DNA of 64,000 bases. It comes from Butyrivibrio sp. GTDB lineage: Bacteria; Bacillota; Clostridia; Lachnospirales; Lachnospiraceae. Shown one piece after another: positions 53,781 through 61,520 of the stretch (position 1 is its first letter; each line of letters begins with the position of its first letter). A model generated the notes under the pieces. The model was not told the DNA's origin, made no database searches, and saw nothing but the letters and a program-made list of their open reading frames with translations. The DNA lies in assembly GCA_015056625.1 (NCBI GenBank), contig SVFY01000011.1, forward strand, positions 1 to 64,000, in the 5' to 3' direction. The position numbers were made by a program, and so were the translations under genes.

Positions 53781-56519
53781 ATGAAAAAGAATTTTTTAAA
53801 CAACCAGATCATTAAAGCACTTTCAATCGGACTTTCAGCCAGCATGGCAATGCAGCCACTTACAGCTCTTGCAAATGAAGGTGAGAACATTACAGATACA
53901 GATGAAAACGTTCTTGAGGTAACAGATGCTCAGGAAGATAGCGCAGAGTCTTCAGAAAAGACTTATGAGGAGGCAAAGGAAGCAGTTGGGGATGCAGATG
54001 ATGCCATAGATACAGCTGCTGAGGCAGTTGATACAGCAGATGAGGTTACATCAGAGAATTATGAGGAGGCCAAAGAGGCCCTTGAAGATGCAAACCGCGC
54101 AGTAGAGGATGCAGAGATCCAGGTTGGTGCAGCTGGGATTACCAACAATGAAGGTCAGGAAGCACTTAATGAGATCGGCGTAGATATTACTATAATAGAT
54201 GACAAAACTCAGGAAGCTGAGGATACATATAAAGAGGCAGTGGAAGCAGCAGAGGCTGCTGAGAAGGCCAGCGAGAGCATTGATATTAATACAACAACAT
54301 CAGAGCAGGCAGACAAAATAGTTAAGACTGTAGAGGAGAATGTTAAGACAGCAGAGGATAAGCTTGCTGAGGCAAATGGAAAGCTTGATGAAGCCCAGAG
54401 TGCTTATGATGCAGCCCTTGAGGCTTATGAGGAACTTAAGAGAGATGTAGAAGCAACAGAGCTTTCTATCGCAGATGCAAAGGATGATCTTGAAATTGCA
54501 AGAAAGGCTCTTGATGACGCCAAGGATCAGGTGGCAGATGCAGCTGAAGATGTAAATGATGAGTATGAAGACATCAAAAATTCAGGCTATCAGCAGATCA
54601 TAGACGCACAGAAAGAGATTTCCGAGATGACAGGTGACGAGGATGATTACCAGGACAAGCTTGATGCTCTTTCTAAGCTCATCATCAAGTATTACATTCT
54701 TGAGAATACTGAAATTGACGAGGGAACAAGTATTGACTTTGGAGAAGATTCTTTTTCCTTTATTACAGATTATGAGAAGGATGAAGATGGCAATTATGTA
54801 GTTGACGAAAATGGCAATTACAAGCCGATCTCAACTCCGGTTGATGTAAGATACGTAACATATACGGTAAACGGCGAGGAAGTTACCAGAAAGTATGAGT
54901 ATTCACAGACAGAAGGAGTAATTGCAGTTTCTGAAAAAGAGATAACTCTTGATACAGAGGAAATCACTCTTAAGGAAGAGGTTCCTGAGAGCTATTCAAC
55001 AGAAGATGGAGCATCTGTTTACAAAGAGACAGAGACAAGCCATGTGGTTTATATTGACACAGAGGATGCTACAAAAGGCTTCTATGCCATCGACACAGAG
55101 GATGAGGATTCAATTGTAAGCGTAGAGGGTACGGCCCCGAAGAATACTAAAAAAGTAAAATACTACGAAGTAAAGGGATCTGAGACCAAGTCTTATGACG
55201 AAGTGGTTACACATACAGTTGTTGATACTTACAAAGATGAGACAGTTCCTGTAGAGGATCCCAAGACGGCAGGAAACATAGTCGATCTTTCCAAAAAGGT
55301 AAAAAACTATTATAACGAAGGCTATGATGTAACTGTTACTTACAAGCATTTCTGGACAGGTGAGGAAGAGGTTGTAGATATCAACAGTCTTGGAACCTGG
55401 AAAGCTATAAAGGCATTCTTTAAGAGCCTTGTGGGTATCAATTCTTTCTCAGTTCAGGCTTATACCACAGAGCAGGTTCCGGATGAGACTCATGAGGAGG
55501 CCGGAATTTACGAGACTGTTACAAAAACATATCTTGTTGAGACCAAGAAAAAAGGTAAAAAGACATACGAGCTCAAGGACTTTGTTGTAAAGAAAACCCT
55601 TTATGATGCTACCGATTATACAAAATACACAGCACATCAGGATGCGGTAACAGCTGACATCCACAACATCTATACATCAAGTACACAGATCGGTTCAACT
55701 GATGATGAAGAGTTTGAGCAGGCTGTAGCTGAGCAGAACGAAGCACTTGAAAATGCTGATAATGCCAAGAAGGCAGCAGATAAAGCAAAGACAGCATACC
55801 TTGATGCTCTTAAAAAGGTTGAAGAGGCTCAGAAAAAGGTTGATGAGCTTGAAAGCGCAAGCGTTTCGAAAAAAGACCTTGTGGCAGCACAATATGAACT
55901 TAAGATAGCGCTTGCAGAGCTGGAGACTGCAGAGGAGATTAAAGACAAAGCCAAGGAAGCCATGGACGATGCCAAGGAAGCCCTCGACGATGCCACCAGG
56001 AAAGCACAGGAGATCAGAAATAAAGAGTCTGATAGTTCAGACAGAGGAAGCTCAGATGATGGATCAAATGATGGAGAATCCGGAAGTAGCAGCGATGGTA
56101 CAACAGGGGGCAACACAACTCCTGCAATCGTAGTAATTCCAACAACTCCGGCTGTTATTCCTGTAGCAGCAGATCAGGCAGCAGTTCTTGGAGAAGCAAG
56201 AACACCAGCTCAAAGAGCAGCTGCAGCTAACGCAAGATCTGTGTCTGCCAGCAATGGCAATGAGGACGGCAACGGTAACGGCAGTGACGCAGCAGTTGTT
56301 GGTGCACAGAAGGAGGATACCAAGACTCCAGAGTCTCCTAAGAAGGAGACCACAATTGAAGAGACAAAGACAGCTCTTGCAGCAACTCCTGAACTTGAGG
56401 AGAAGGGCTTTGCATGGTGGTGGCTCCTTATCCTTGCAGCTATCGCAGGCGTATCTGTAGAAGAGTATGCAAGAAGAAAGAGCAACAAGGCTAAGGACTC
56501 TACTAAGATCAATAAGTAA
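53781..56519 (+). CDS. Large secreted coiled-coil protein 2 with WWW-type C-terminus
   Basis: 912 residues. The signal peptide NQIIKALSIGLSASMAMQP resembles that of protein 1. Ala/Glu/Asp-rich coiled coil runs from about 40 to 280, a beta-rich middle region with KEEVPESYSTEDGASVYKET-type segments from about 300 to 620, a second coiled coil from about 640 to 750, a Ser/Asp/Gly linker, VLGEARTPAQRAAAA, then LAATP at 866-870 and WWW at 879-881 followed by the same hydrophobic stretch and basic tail. From the LAATP codons through the terminator the DNA is almost identical to gene 1, while the middle is different. Start ATG behind GAAGAGG. Confidence 0.85.
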   Translation: MKKNFLNNQIIKALSIGLSASMAMQPLTALANEGENITDTDENVLEVTDAQEDSAESSEKTYEEAKEAVGDADDAIDTAAEAVDTADEVTSENYEEAKEALEDANRAVEDAEIQVGAAGITNNEGQEALNEIGVDITIIDDKTQEAEDTYKEAVEAAEAAEKASESIDINTTTSEQADKIVKTVEENVKTAEDKLAEANGKLDEAQSAYDAALEAYEELKRDVEATELSIADAKDDLEIARKALDDAKDQVADAAEDVNDEYEDIKNSGYQQIIDAQKEISEMTGDEDDYQDKLDALSKLIIKYYILENTEIDEGTSIDFGEDSFSFITDYEKDEDGNYVVDENGNYKPISTPVDVRYVTYTVNGEEVTRKYEYSQTEGVIAVSEKEITLDTEEITLKEEVPESYSTEDGASVYKETETSHVVYIDTEDATKGFYAIDTEDEDSIVSVEGTAPKNTKKVKYYEVKGSETKSYDEVVTHTVVDTYKDETVPVEDPKTAGNIVDLSKKVKNYYNEGYDVTVTYKHFWTGEEEVVDINSLGTWKAIKAFFKSLVGINSFSVQAYTTEQVPDETHEEAGIYETVTKTYLVETKKKGKKTYELKDFVVKKTLYDATDYTKYTAHQDAVTADIHNIYTSSTQIGSTDDEEFEQAVAEQNEALENADNAKKAADKAKTAYLDALKKVEEAQKKVDELESASVSKKDLVAAQYELKIALAELETAEEIKDKAKEAMDDAKEALDDATRKAQEIRNKESDSSDRGSSDDGSNDGESGSSSDGTTGGNTTPAIVVIPTTPAVIPVAADQAAVLGEARTPAQRAAAANARSVSASNGNEDGNGNGSDAAVVGAQKEDTKTPESPKKETTIEETKTALAATPELEEKGFAWWWLLILAAIAGVSVEEYARRKSNKAKDSTKINK

Positions 56520-56550
56520 TTCTCTAATCAAACACATTTTTTATAAAGAG

Positions 56551-56576
56551 AAGAGCGGATCATATGATCCGCTCTT
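56551..56576 (+). terminator. Terminator after large coiled-coil gene 2
   Basis: Perfect 13-bp stem AAGAGCGGATCAT / ATGATCCGCTCTT without a loop, near-identical to that at 52196. Confidence 0.85.
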
Positions 56577-56662
56577 CTTGGTTATTGAATTCAAGCAGAG
56601 CTCATATTGTTCACGCATATAATTATCTGTATAATTGAAATATATTCTTTTAGAGAAGGTAT

Positions 56663-57013
56663 TTGGATATGAGTATCAGCGAAAAGATTTTCAGTTTATT
56701 GGATGAAAGAGGAATGAGCCAAAGAGAGTTTTCCAGGAAAACAGGGATAACTCAAAGTACGATCAGTGACTGGAAGAGAAAAAACACCAATCCATCTGCT
56801 GATAAGATCATTGCTATTTGTGATGTTCTTAAGGTTAGTCCTTATGAGCTGTTACAAGAAGGCGACTCGAATGATGAATTAAAAAAAGTAGATTATAGGA
56901 TGGTCAGCAAAGGGACTGATACATATCAATTGATCATAGATTTTGAGTCACTAAATCATGACAACAAGCAGAGGCTTTTAGGCTATTTGTCCGCATTGAA
57001 GGATTTGCAATAA
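56663..57013 (+). CDS. XRE-family transcriptional regulator
   Basis: 116 residues. The N-terminal 65 form a Cro/CI helix-turn-helix: MSQREFSRKTGITQSTISDW, then ADKIIAICDVLKVSPYELL. The remaining 50 residues are a short helical tail without a recognised domain. It precedes the AAA+ gene by about 107 bases in the same orientation and may regulate that operon. Base composition is more AT-rich than the core genes. Confidence 0.88.
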   Translation: MDMSISEKIFSLLDERGMSQREFSRKTGITQSTISDWKRKNTNPSADKIIAICDVLKVSPYELLQEGDSNDELKKVDYRMVSKGTDTYQLIIDFESLNHDNKQRLLGYLSALKDLQ

Positions 57014-57119
57014 CTATTAGATCCGCATGTTTCTATTGACATGTGGATTTTATTTTATTACGATGAACGTATATACGGTAAGCGTATGCATATACAATCG
57101 TGCAAACGGAGGAGGCATT

Positions 57120-59060
57120 ATGCAATTTTTCAAGGGATTATTAAAGATACCAGAATTATATTATCGCGATAAGGATGCGGTTCAAACTACTGCCAAAACT
57201 CTTAACACGAAGTACTGGCTTCATGAAAACGGTAGTAGATACCATATCCTGGCAAGTGAGGTAACGGTCAATCGGATTACATTCATTACAATGTATGAAG
57301 GGGGAGAGACATCTATTGAAGATGTTCGGGAGAACTGCGAGATGTTCATTGAGGAGCTATGTTCTGCTCATGGCAGCCAGCATTTAGATGCTTATTCAAA
57401 TCAGATGAAGATTACGGAGATAACATTGGATAGTTTTTGTAATCTCTTTTCCGAGGATTTGCTTAATAAAATGTATGAGGATAAAACTGCTATCATGGGT
57501 ATTCTTCATATTGATAACACGAAGTTTGTCTGCAAAGAGGAACTGTTGGAACCATTTAGCAATTATAAACAATTTACGCGGAGATACCTGGATAACAGAG
57601 AACTTATGAGGATAAGAAATGGGAGGGTGAGGTCAGATAGTATAGTGTTTCAACCGGTACATTATATTGTCCTTGAAAATAACGCAGAAATAATAAAACA
57701 GATAGATGATGAGCTCATATATGAACTTAGAAAAGCTAAAAGAATAGTGAGTAGAAGGTGCATACATCTTTCAGAAGACGATGTTTTTAAGATACAGAAA
57801 TACGGTCATAGAATTCAAAATCTAAACAATCTTGACGGAGGGATAGTGTTTGTGGACGTTTCTTCTGACTCTGTAAACGATTTGGTCAGGACAGTATATT
57901 CTGAAACAAATCACTATCGTGGTAGATATGCTGTGGTTTTTCATGTGAATGAAGACGATGAAAAGAGCGTTGAAGAAATAGAAAAAACATGCAGGCTATG
58001 GCCATTTTTCATAATTTGTAATAAACGACTTGGAAGGCGTGATGCAATCAGGCAATTGCTGGAGGTTGCTAAGAGTAATGACATAGATATTTCAAGAAAA
58101 GATTGTCAGGAAATTTTGAAGGCTAACGGAATAAAGAATGAATATACCTTTGATGAAATAAATGACATGTTTAGACGATGGATGCTTACAGTCTACAATA
58201 TTGAAGTTTATCATCCGCAGTACAGAGAAATGATCGAGCAGTACTACAGTAGTGACGCAGGAAATGCTGATGGGTTGAAAGAGCTGGATGAACTTATTGG
58301 ACTTAGAGACGTAAAAGAATTATGCAGGAAGATCATAAGCTTTTATGAGGTTCAAAAAATAAGAAGAGTTTTTTCTGACGAGATTGAGAACATTGGTATG
58401 CATATGGTTTTTACAGGTAATCCAGGAACCGCAAAGACCACAGTCGCGAGACTTATGGCAAGAATACTCAAGCAGAAAGGAATATTGTCTCGTGGAGAGA
58501 TGATTGAAGTGGGAAGAGCTGATCTTGTTGGCAAATATGTAGGTTGGACTGCCAAGACAGTAAAGGACTATTTTCATAAGGCGAAAGGGAATGTGCTTTT
58601 TATTGATGAAGCATATTCTCTTGTTGATGACAACAAGAGCTTTGGTACTGAAGCCATTAATACAATCGTTCAGGAAATGGAGAATTGCAGAAATGATGTT
58701 GTTGTTATCTTTGCAGGTTACAAGAAAGAAATGGCAGAGTTTATCAAGGCCAATAGTGGCCTAGAGAGCAGAATCAGTTTCTTTGTTGATTTTCCGGATT
58801 ATTCAGGAGATGAGCTATTTGGCATTCTTAAGCATCTGGCTAAAAAAGATAACTATGAGCTTGGAGATGATGTTTATGAGAAATTCATGGCTAATATGGA
58901 AATGCGTAATACTCAAAATGGAAACGGAAGATTGGTCAGAAATGAATTTGAAAAGGCAAAGCTCAGGCAGGCTCAGCGAATAATGGGAATGGCAAAGAAG
59001 AGAAGAAAAGAAGCATTGTTTACTTTGGTTGGACAGGATTTCGGAGGTGAAGTTATATGA
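57120..59060 (+). CDS. AAA+ ATPase of the SpoVK/CbbX type with long N-terminal region
   Basis: 646 residues from ATG 57120, which has GGAGG 4 bases upstream; the open frame extends 93 bases further without a ribosome site. About 400 N-terminal residues are unrecognised; the part with GGIVFVDVSSDSVNDLV and YAVVFHVNEDDE may be a degenerate ATPase-like fold. The C-terminal module has Walker A TGNPGTAKTTVARLMARIL near residue 433, Walker B VLFIDEAYSLV near 491 and sensor 1 VVIFAGYKKEM near 532, with an arginine-containing RISFFVDFPDYS segment. It overlaps the next gene by 4 bases, so the two proteins likely act together. Confidence 0.85.
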   Translation: MQFFKGLLKIPELYYRDKDAVQTTAKTLNTKYWLHENGSRYHILASEVTVNRITFITMYEGGETSIEDVRENCEMFIEELCSAHGSQHLDAYSNQMKITEITLDSFCNLFSEDLLNKMYEDKTAIMGILHIDNTKFVCKEELLEPFSNYKQFTRRYLDNRELMRIRNGRVRSDSIVFQPVHYIVLENNAEIIKQIDDELIYELRKAKRIVSRRCIHLSEDDVFKIQKYGHRIQNLNNLDGGIVFVDVSSDSVNDLVRTVYSETNHYRGRYAVVFHVNEDDEKSVEEIEKTCRLWPFFIICNKRLGRRDAIRQLLEVAKSNDIDISRKDCQEILKANGIKNEYTFDEINDMFRRWMLTVYNIEVYHPQYREMIEQYYSSDAGNADGLKELDELIGLRDVKELCRKIISFYEVQKIRRVFSDEIENIGMHMVFTGNPGTAKTTVARLMARILKQKGILSRGEMIEVGRADLVGKYVGWTAKTVKDYFHKAKGNVLFIDEAYSLVDDNKSFGTEAINTIVQEMENCRNDVVVIFAGYKKEMAEFIKANSGLESRISFFVDFPDYSGDELFGILKHLAKKDNYELGDDVYEKFMANMEMRNTQNGNGRLVRNEFEKAKLRQAQRIMGMAKKRRKEALFTLVGQDFGGEVI

Positions 59061-60061
59061 TATACGTTGATTTCAGAAAAGAATGTCTTGGCAGGATCAA
59101 GGAAGAGTATAAAGCGTTTGGCTGGAGTATTAAGTTATACCTTAAAGGAGATACTTCAGATGACAAGGAAGAGCTGGATTTTATCCATCAGACAAATCTC
59201 AAATACTTCGGTCACAGTAAAGATGTGCTAGATGGAGACTTCTATTACATGACAAAGAAAGTTTCCAACAACTCAAAAATGATGAGCAGATTTGAAGTGA
59301 GCTTTTTGTATGATGAGTTCAAAAAGGGAGGCTGGAAGAAGGTTGATCATATCGTGAAGATCAATATCACTTCGGCAACGGATTCCCAGATTACGATTGG
59401 GAATATTGATGATTATGACAGTATAAATAATATGCTGATAGTAAGGCCTGTTAGATACAAAGAAAATGAAGACGATCTCAAGGAGATGGTATTTAGGCAG
59501 ATTGGTGACTTTGCCTTAGTATTGTATATGAGAGTATCAGATGATAAACAGTTACTCACATCCTTCAAGATATCCCAGGAAGTGTTTAAGAATTGGGGAA
59601 AGAGCGAGGATGAGGTGTTTGATAGGGCGCTGGAGAATTCCAGTATTTTATACCCAGAGGCTTTTACAAGAGCAGGAATTAGTATGAAGGAAATAATGGT
59701 ACCTGAACTGGGGAATATGCGAGTTCCTATATTGTATAATGCACCATTTGCTGTTGATGGCGATAAGCTGAAGAGATATGAACATTTAACGGTTACTTGT
59801 CCACAATATCCAAATGGTGCAGTTTCATTCTTTTATCCTAGGGTTAAAGATAAACTGAACAAGGTGTTTGATAACGAAGATTACTATGTCGTCTTTCTAT
59901 CGATTGCTGGATTTGCTGTACATAGTTATTCCAACACTGAGCTGGAAGATCTTGTTGAGGCACTTAAGGATAATAATGAGAGATTTCCGCAGGATACATT
60001 GACAAATTATGTGTATGTTTATCGTGTGGTGGAAGATAAACTTGAACCTGTGATGGTATAA
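59057..60061 (+). CDS. Uncharacterised protein coupled to the AAA+ ATPase
   Basis: 334 residues with no signal peptide or membrane segment. The C-terminal half (ENSSILYPEAFTRAG, GNMRVPILYNAPF, FAVHSYSNTELEDLVEAL) recalls the DUF5688 proteins that are frequent in Lachnospiraceae, but this is from memory and weak. It is translationally coupled to the ATPase, so it may be its substrate adaptor or effector. Confidence 0.7.
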   Translation: MIYVDFRKECLGRIKEEYKAFGWSIKLYLKGDTSDDKEELDFIHQTNLKYFGHSKDVLDGDFYYMTKKVSNNSKMMSRFEVSFLYDEFKKGGWKKVDHIVKINITSATDSQITIGNIDDYDSINNMLIVRPVRYKENEDDLKEMVFRQIGDFALVLYMRVSDDKQLLTSFKISQEVFKNWGKSEDEVFDRALENSSILYPEAFTRAGISMKEIMVPELGNMRVPILYNAPFAVDGDKLKRYEHLTVTCPQYPNGAVSFFYPRVKDKLNKVFDNEDYYVVFLSIAGFAVHSYSNTELEDLVEALKDNNERFPQDTLTNYVYVYRVVEDKLEPVMV

Positions 60062-60066
60062 AAAAG

Positions 60067-60090
60067 TGGCGCAGCCCTTGGGCTGCGCCA
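60067..60090. terminator. Bidirectional terminator between the AAA+ operon and Rpn copy 2
   Basis: 10-bp GC-rich stem TGGCGCAGCC / GGCTGCGCCA with loop CTTG between two converging genes; A-rich sequence is on the left side. Confidence 0.85.
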
Positions 60091-60099
60091 AACATATAT

Positions 60100-60327
60100 T
60101 TATTCTTTTGGTGGTTCATATTTACTGAGTTTTTCCTGAAGCTCTACAATGGTGGATTGCAAATTGGTGATGGTAGCATCCTTGTTAGCAAGAGATGAAC
60201 CCATATTAGCGATGGTAGCATCTTTATTAGCGATGGTAGCATTTGCATCATCGAGCTTCTCCTGAAGTTCATCAATCATGTACTTGACTGTGTTTCTATC
60301 GAGAATCTGAAGTTCTTTTGACCACAT
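60100..60327 (-). CDS. Possible internal C-terminal Rpn product (antitoxin-like), copy 2
   Basis: Same internal ATG as in copy 1 (complement of 60327) with GAAAGGG eight bases upstream. The product would be 75 residues with a longer, less regular coiled coil than copy 1's. Inference from site and family precedent only. Confidence 0.4.
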   Translation of the reverse strand: MWSKELQILDRNTVKYMIDELQEKLDDANATIANKDATIANMGSSLANKDATITNLQSTIVELQEKLSKYEPPKE

Positions 60328-61152
60328 CTCCATCACCCTTTCTATGTTCTGACATAGGTCATATAAATCAGAATACATGGACTTAAAACCTGGATATTTG
60401 GTAATCAGTTCAATGATGTATTTGGGCTCGTCGCACCCTAGGAACGTAAGCCATGCATCAAGTTCACTTTTTATACCTCTATTATGAAGTTTCTCAAGGA
60501 AAATATCAATCGGAATAAAGATAAAGTTCTGGAGCATGTTCAGGTTTATTCCAGTGTTTGAAGTGGTTGAGAATCTGTGGACATATTCGTTTTTGAATTC
60601 CCAGAAGCAAGCAGGACTGCTTTCTAAAAAGACTATGGTGTAGACAGGAGCGATATCCTTATAACTGAATTTTGATTTGGTTTTATCCCTTAGCCGCTTG
60701 TATTGTCTAAGAAGCAGATCTGCGGAGTAGCAGGATGCTCTTTCACCGGTGAATAGATATCCAAGTTTCTGTACTTCTATGTTAGCAAGGGATTTGTCCT
60801 CCAATTCCACTACAATATCTGTAATGACAAGGGACATTTCGTCTCCAAGACGGGTGCTATCATTTGGCAGAACATCCTTAACTTTGACCTTCCTTTCCAG
60901 TAGTATACTTAGCAGATTTGAAAGTCTGTCAGGGGCATATTCTGGATTAAGAACCTCCTTGAAAAAGCTGTCATACAGTATCTTGATGCCTTTATTACCG
61001 GTACAAATATTAAGAAATTCCTCCTGCTGATTGCTGGTCCATGATTCATAAATGTTTTCAAGATTTGGATGCTTCTTAATGTCATCGAAAATTAGTTCTT
61101 TCGTTCTGATGCACGGAAAGAACTGAGATAGATTTGTTTCTTTGTAAGTCAT
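60100..61152 (-). CDS. Rpn/PD-(D/E)XK nuclease-transposase family protein, copy 2
   Basis: 350 residues, same organisation as copy 1: FFKEVLNPEYAPDRLSNLL, D in LVITDIVVELE, E-x-Q in LANIEVQKLGYL, then a C-terminal coiled coil with only loosely repeated heptads (ATIANKDATIANMGSSLANK). The central 537 bases (60229-60765) look identical to 52374-52910 of copy 1, while the 5' part differs at many positions. It is divergent from large gene 3, as copy 1 is from large gene 2. Confidence 0.85.
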   Translation of the reverse strand: MTYKETNLSQFFPCIRTKELIFDDIKKHPNLENIYESWTSNQQEEFLNICTGNKGIKILYDSFFKEVLNPEYAPDRLSNLLSILLERKVKVKDVLPNDSTRLGDEMSLVITDIVVELEDKSLANIEVQKLGYLFTGERASCYSADLLLRQYKRLRDKTKSKFSYKDIAPVYTIVFLESSPACFWEFKNEYVHRFSTTSNTGINLNMLQNFIFIPIDIFLEKLHNRGIKSELDAWLTFLGCDEPKYIIELITKYPGFKSMYSDLYDLCQNIERVMEMWSKELQILDRNTVKYMIDELQEKLDDANATIANKDATIANMGSSLANKDATITNLQSTIVELQEKLSKYEPPKE

Positions 61153-61189
61153 TTGTTTCCTTTCTTTTGCATGATACGTATGGTAAATT

Positions 61190-61218
61190 CAGCGAATCGC
61201 TGGCGCCACGAATGTGGC
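61190..61218 (-). promoter_or_regulatory. Structured leader of Rpn copy 2
   Basis: Hairpins CAGCG-AAT-CGCTG (61190-61202) and GCCAC-GAAT-GTGGC (61205-61218), matching in position and loop the hairpins upstream of copy 1 but with altered stem bases that keep pairing. Confidence 0.45.
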
Positions 61219-61427
61219 TCTTGGCTCTGACTGAGCACGACAAGTGATATCATACACAATTTTCTCCGATAAGTCTTTAAGACTTTCTTAATAATTCTTA
61301 AGATTTTATGAAGAAAAGTCCCCCTAAAAAGGAGTTAGCATCTACTAACTGCGGCCTTTCTAAAATTTCAGTTAACAGTCTCTGAAAGCCGCATGAACAG
61401 CGGCTGAAATAAAAATAAATCGCACAA

Positions 61428-61463
61428 ATATGATGGATTCTATGATTACAGGTGGTGTATCTT
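61428..61463 (+). promoter_or_regulatory. Direct-repeat promoter of the third large coiled-coil gene
   Basis: ATATGATGGATTCTATGAT at 61428-61446: TATGAT-N6-TATGAT is intact although the six spacer bases have changed and the dyad seen at 48576 is lost. The -10 TATCTT (61458-61463) is again 11 bases further on. Confidence 0.7.
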
Positions 61464-61520
61464 ATTCGTATTAAAAATTTGAATCGTTTGCTGAAAATTA
61501 ATTTCTATGAGGGAAGAATA

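Larger units (their letters stand above)
61153..61520. other. Divergent intergenic region, Rpn copy 2 / large gene 3
   Basis: 368 bases without a gene. It carries hairpins near the Rpn start on the minus strand (61190-61202 and 61205-61218), an AT-rich stretch similar to that upstream of copy 1, small inverted repeats (GTTAG / CTAAC near 61336-61351 and GCGGC / GCCGC near 61356-61393), and the direct-repeat promoter at 61428. Confidence 0.65.

Noticed and set aside
48690-56519. LPxTG sortase signals in the large proteins
   Set aside because: No LPxTG pentapeptide is present near either C-terminus; only the L[AV]ATP segment occupies a comparable position.
52196-56576. GGATCATATGATCC palindromes after large genes 1 and 2 as regulator sites
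   Set aside because: They are the tops of terminator stems directly after the stop codons; similarity to the TATGAT promoter motif is probably coincidental.
52272-61152. Two Rpn genes as a complete insertion sequence
   Set aside because: Although the family is named nuclease-transposase, I see no terminal inverted repeats or target duplications around either copy.
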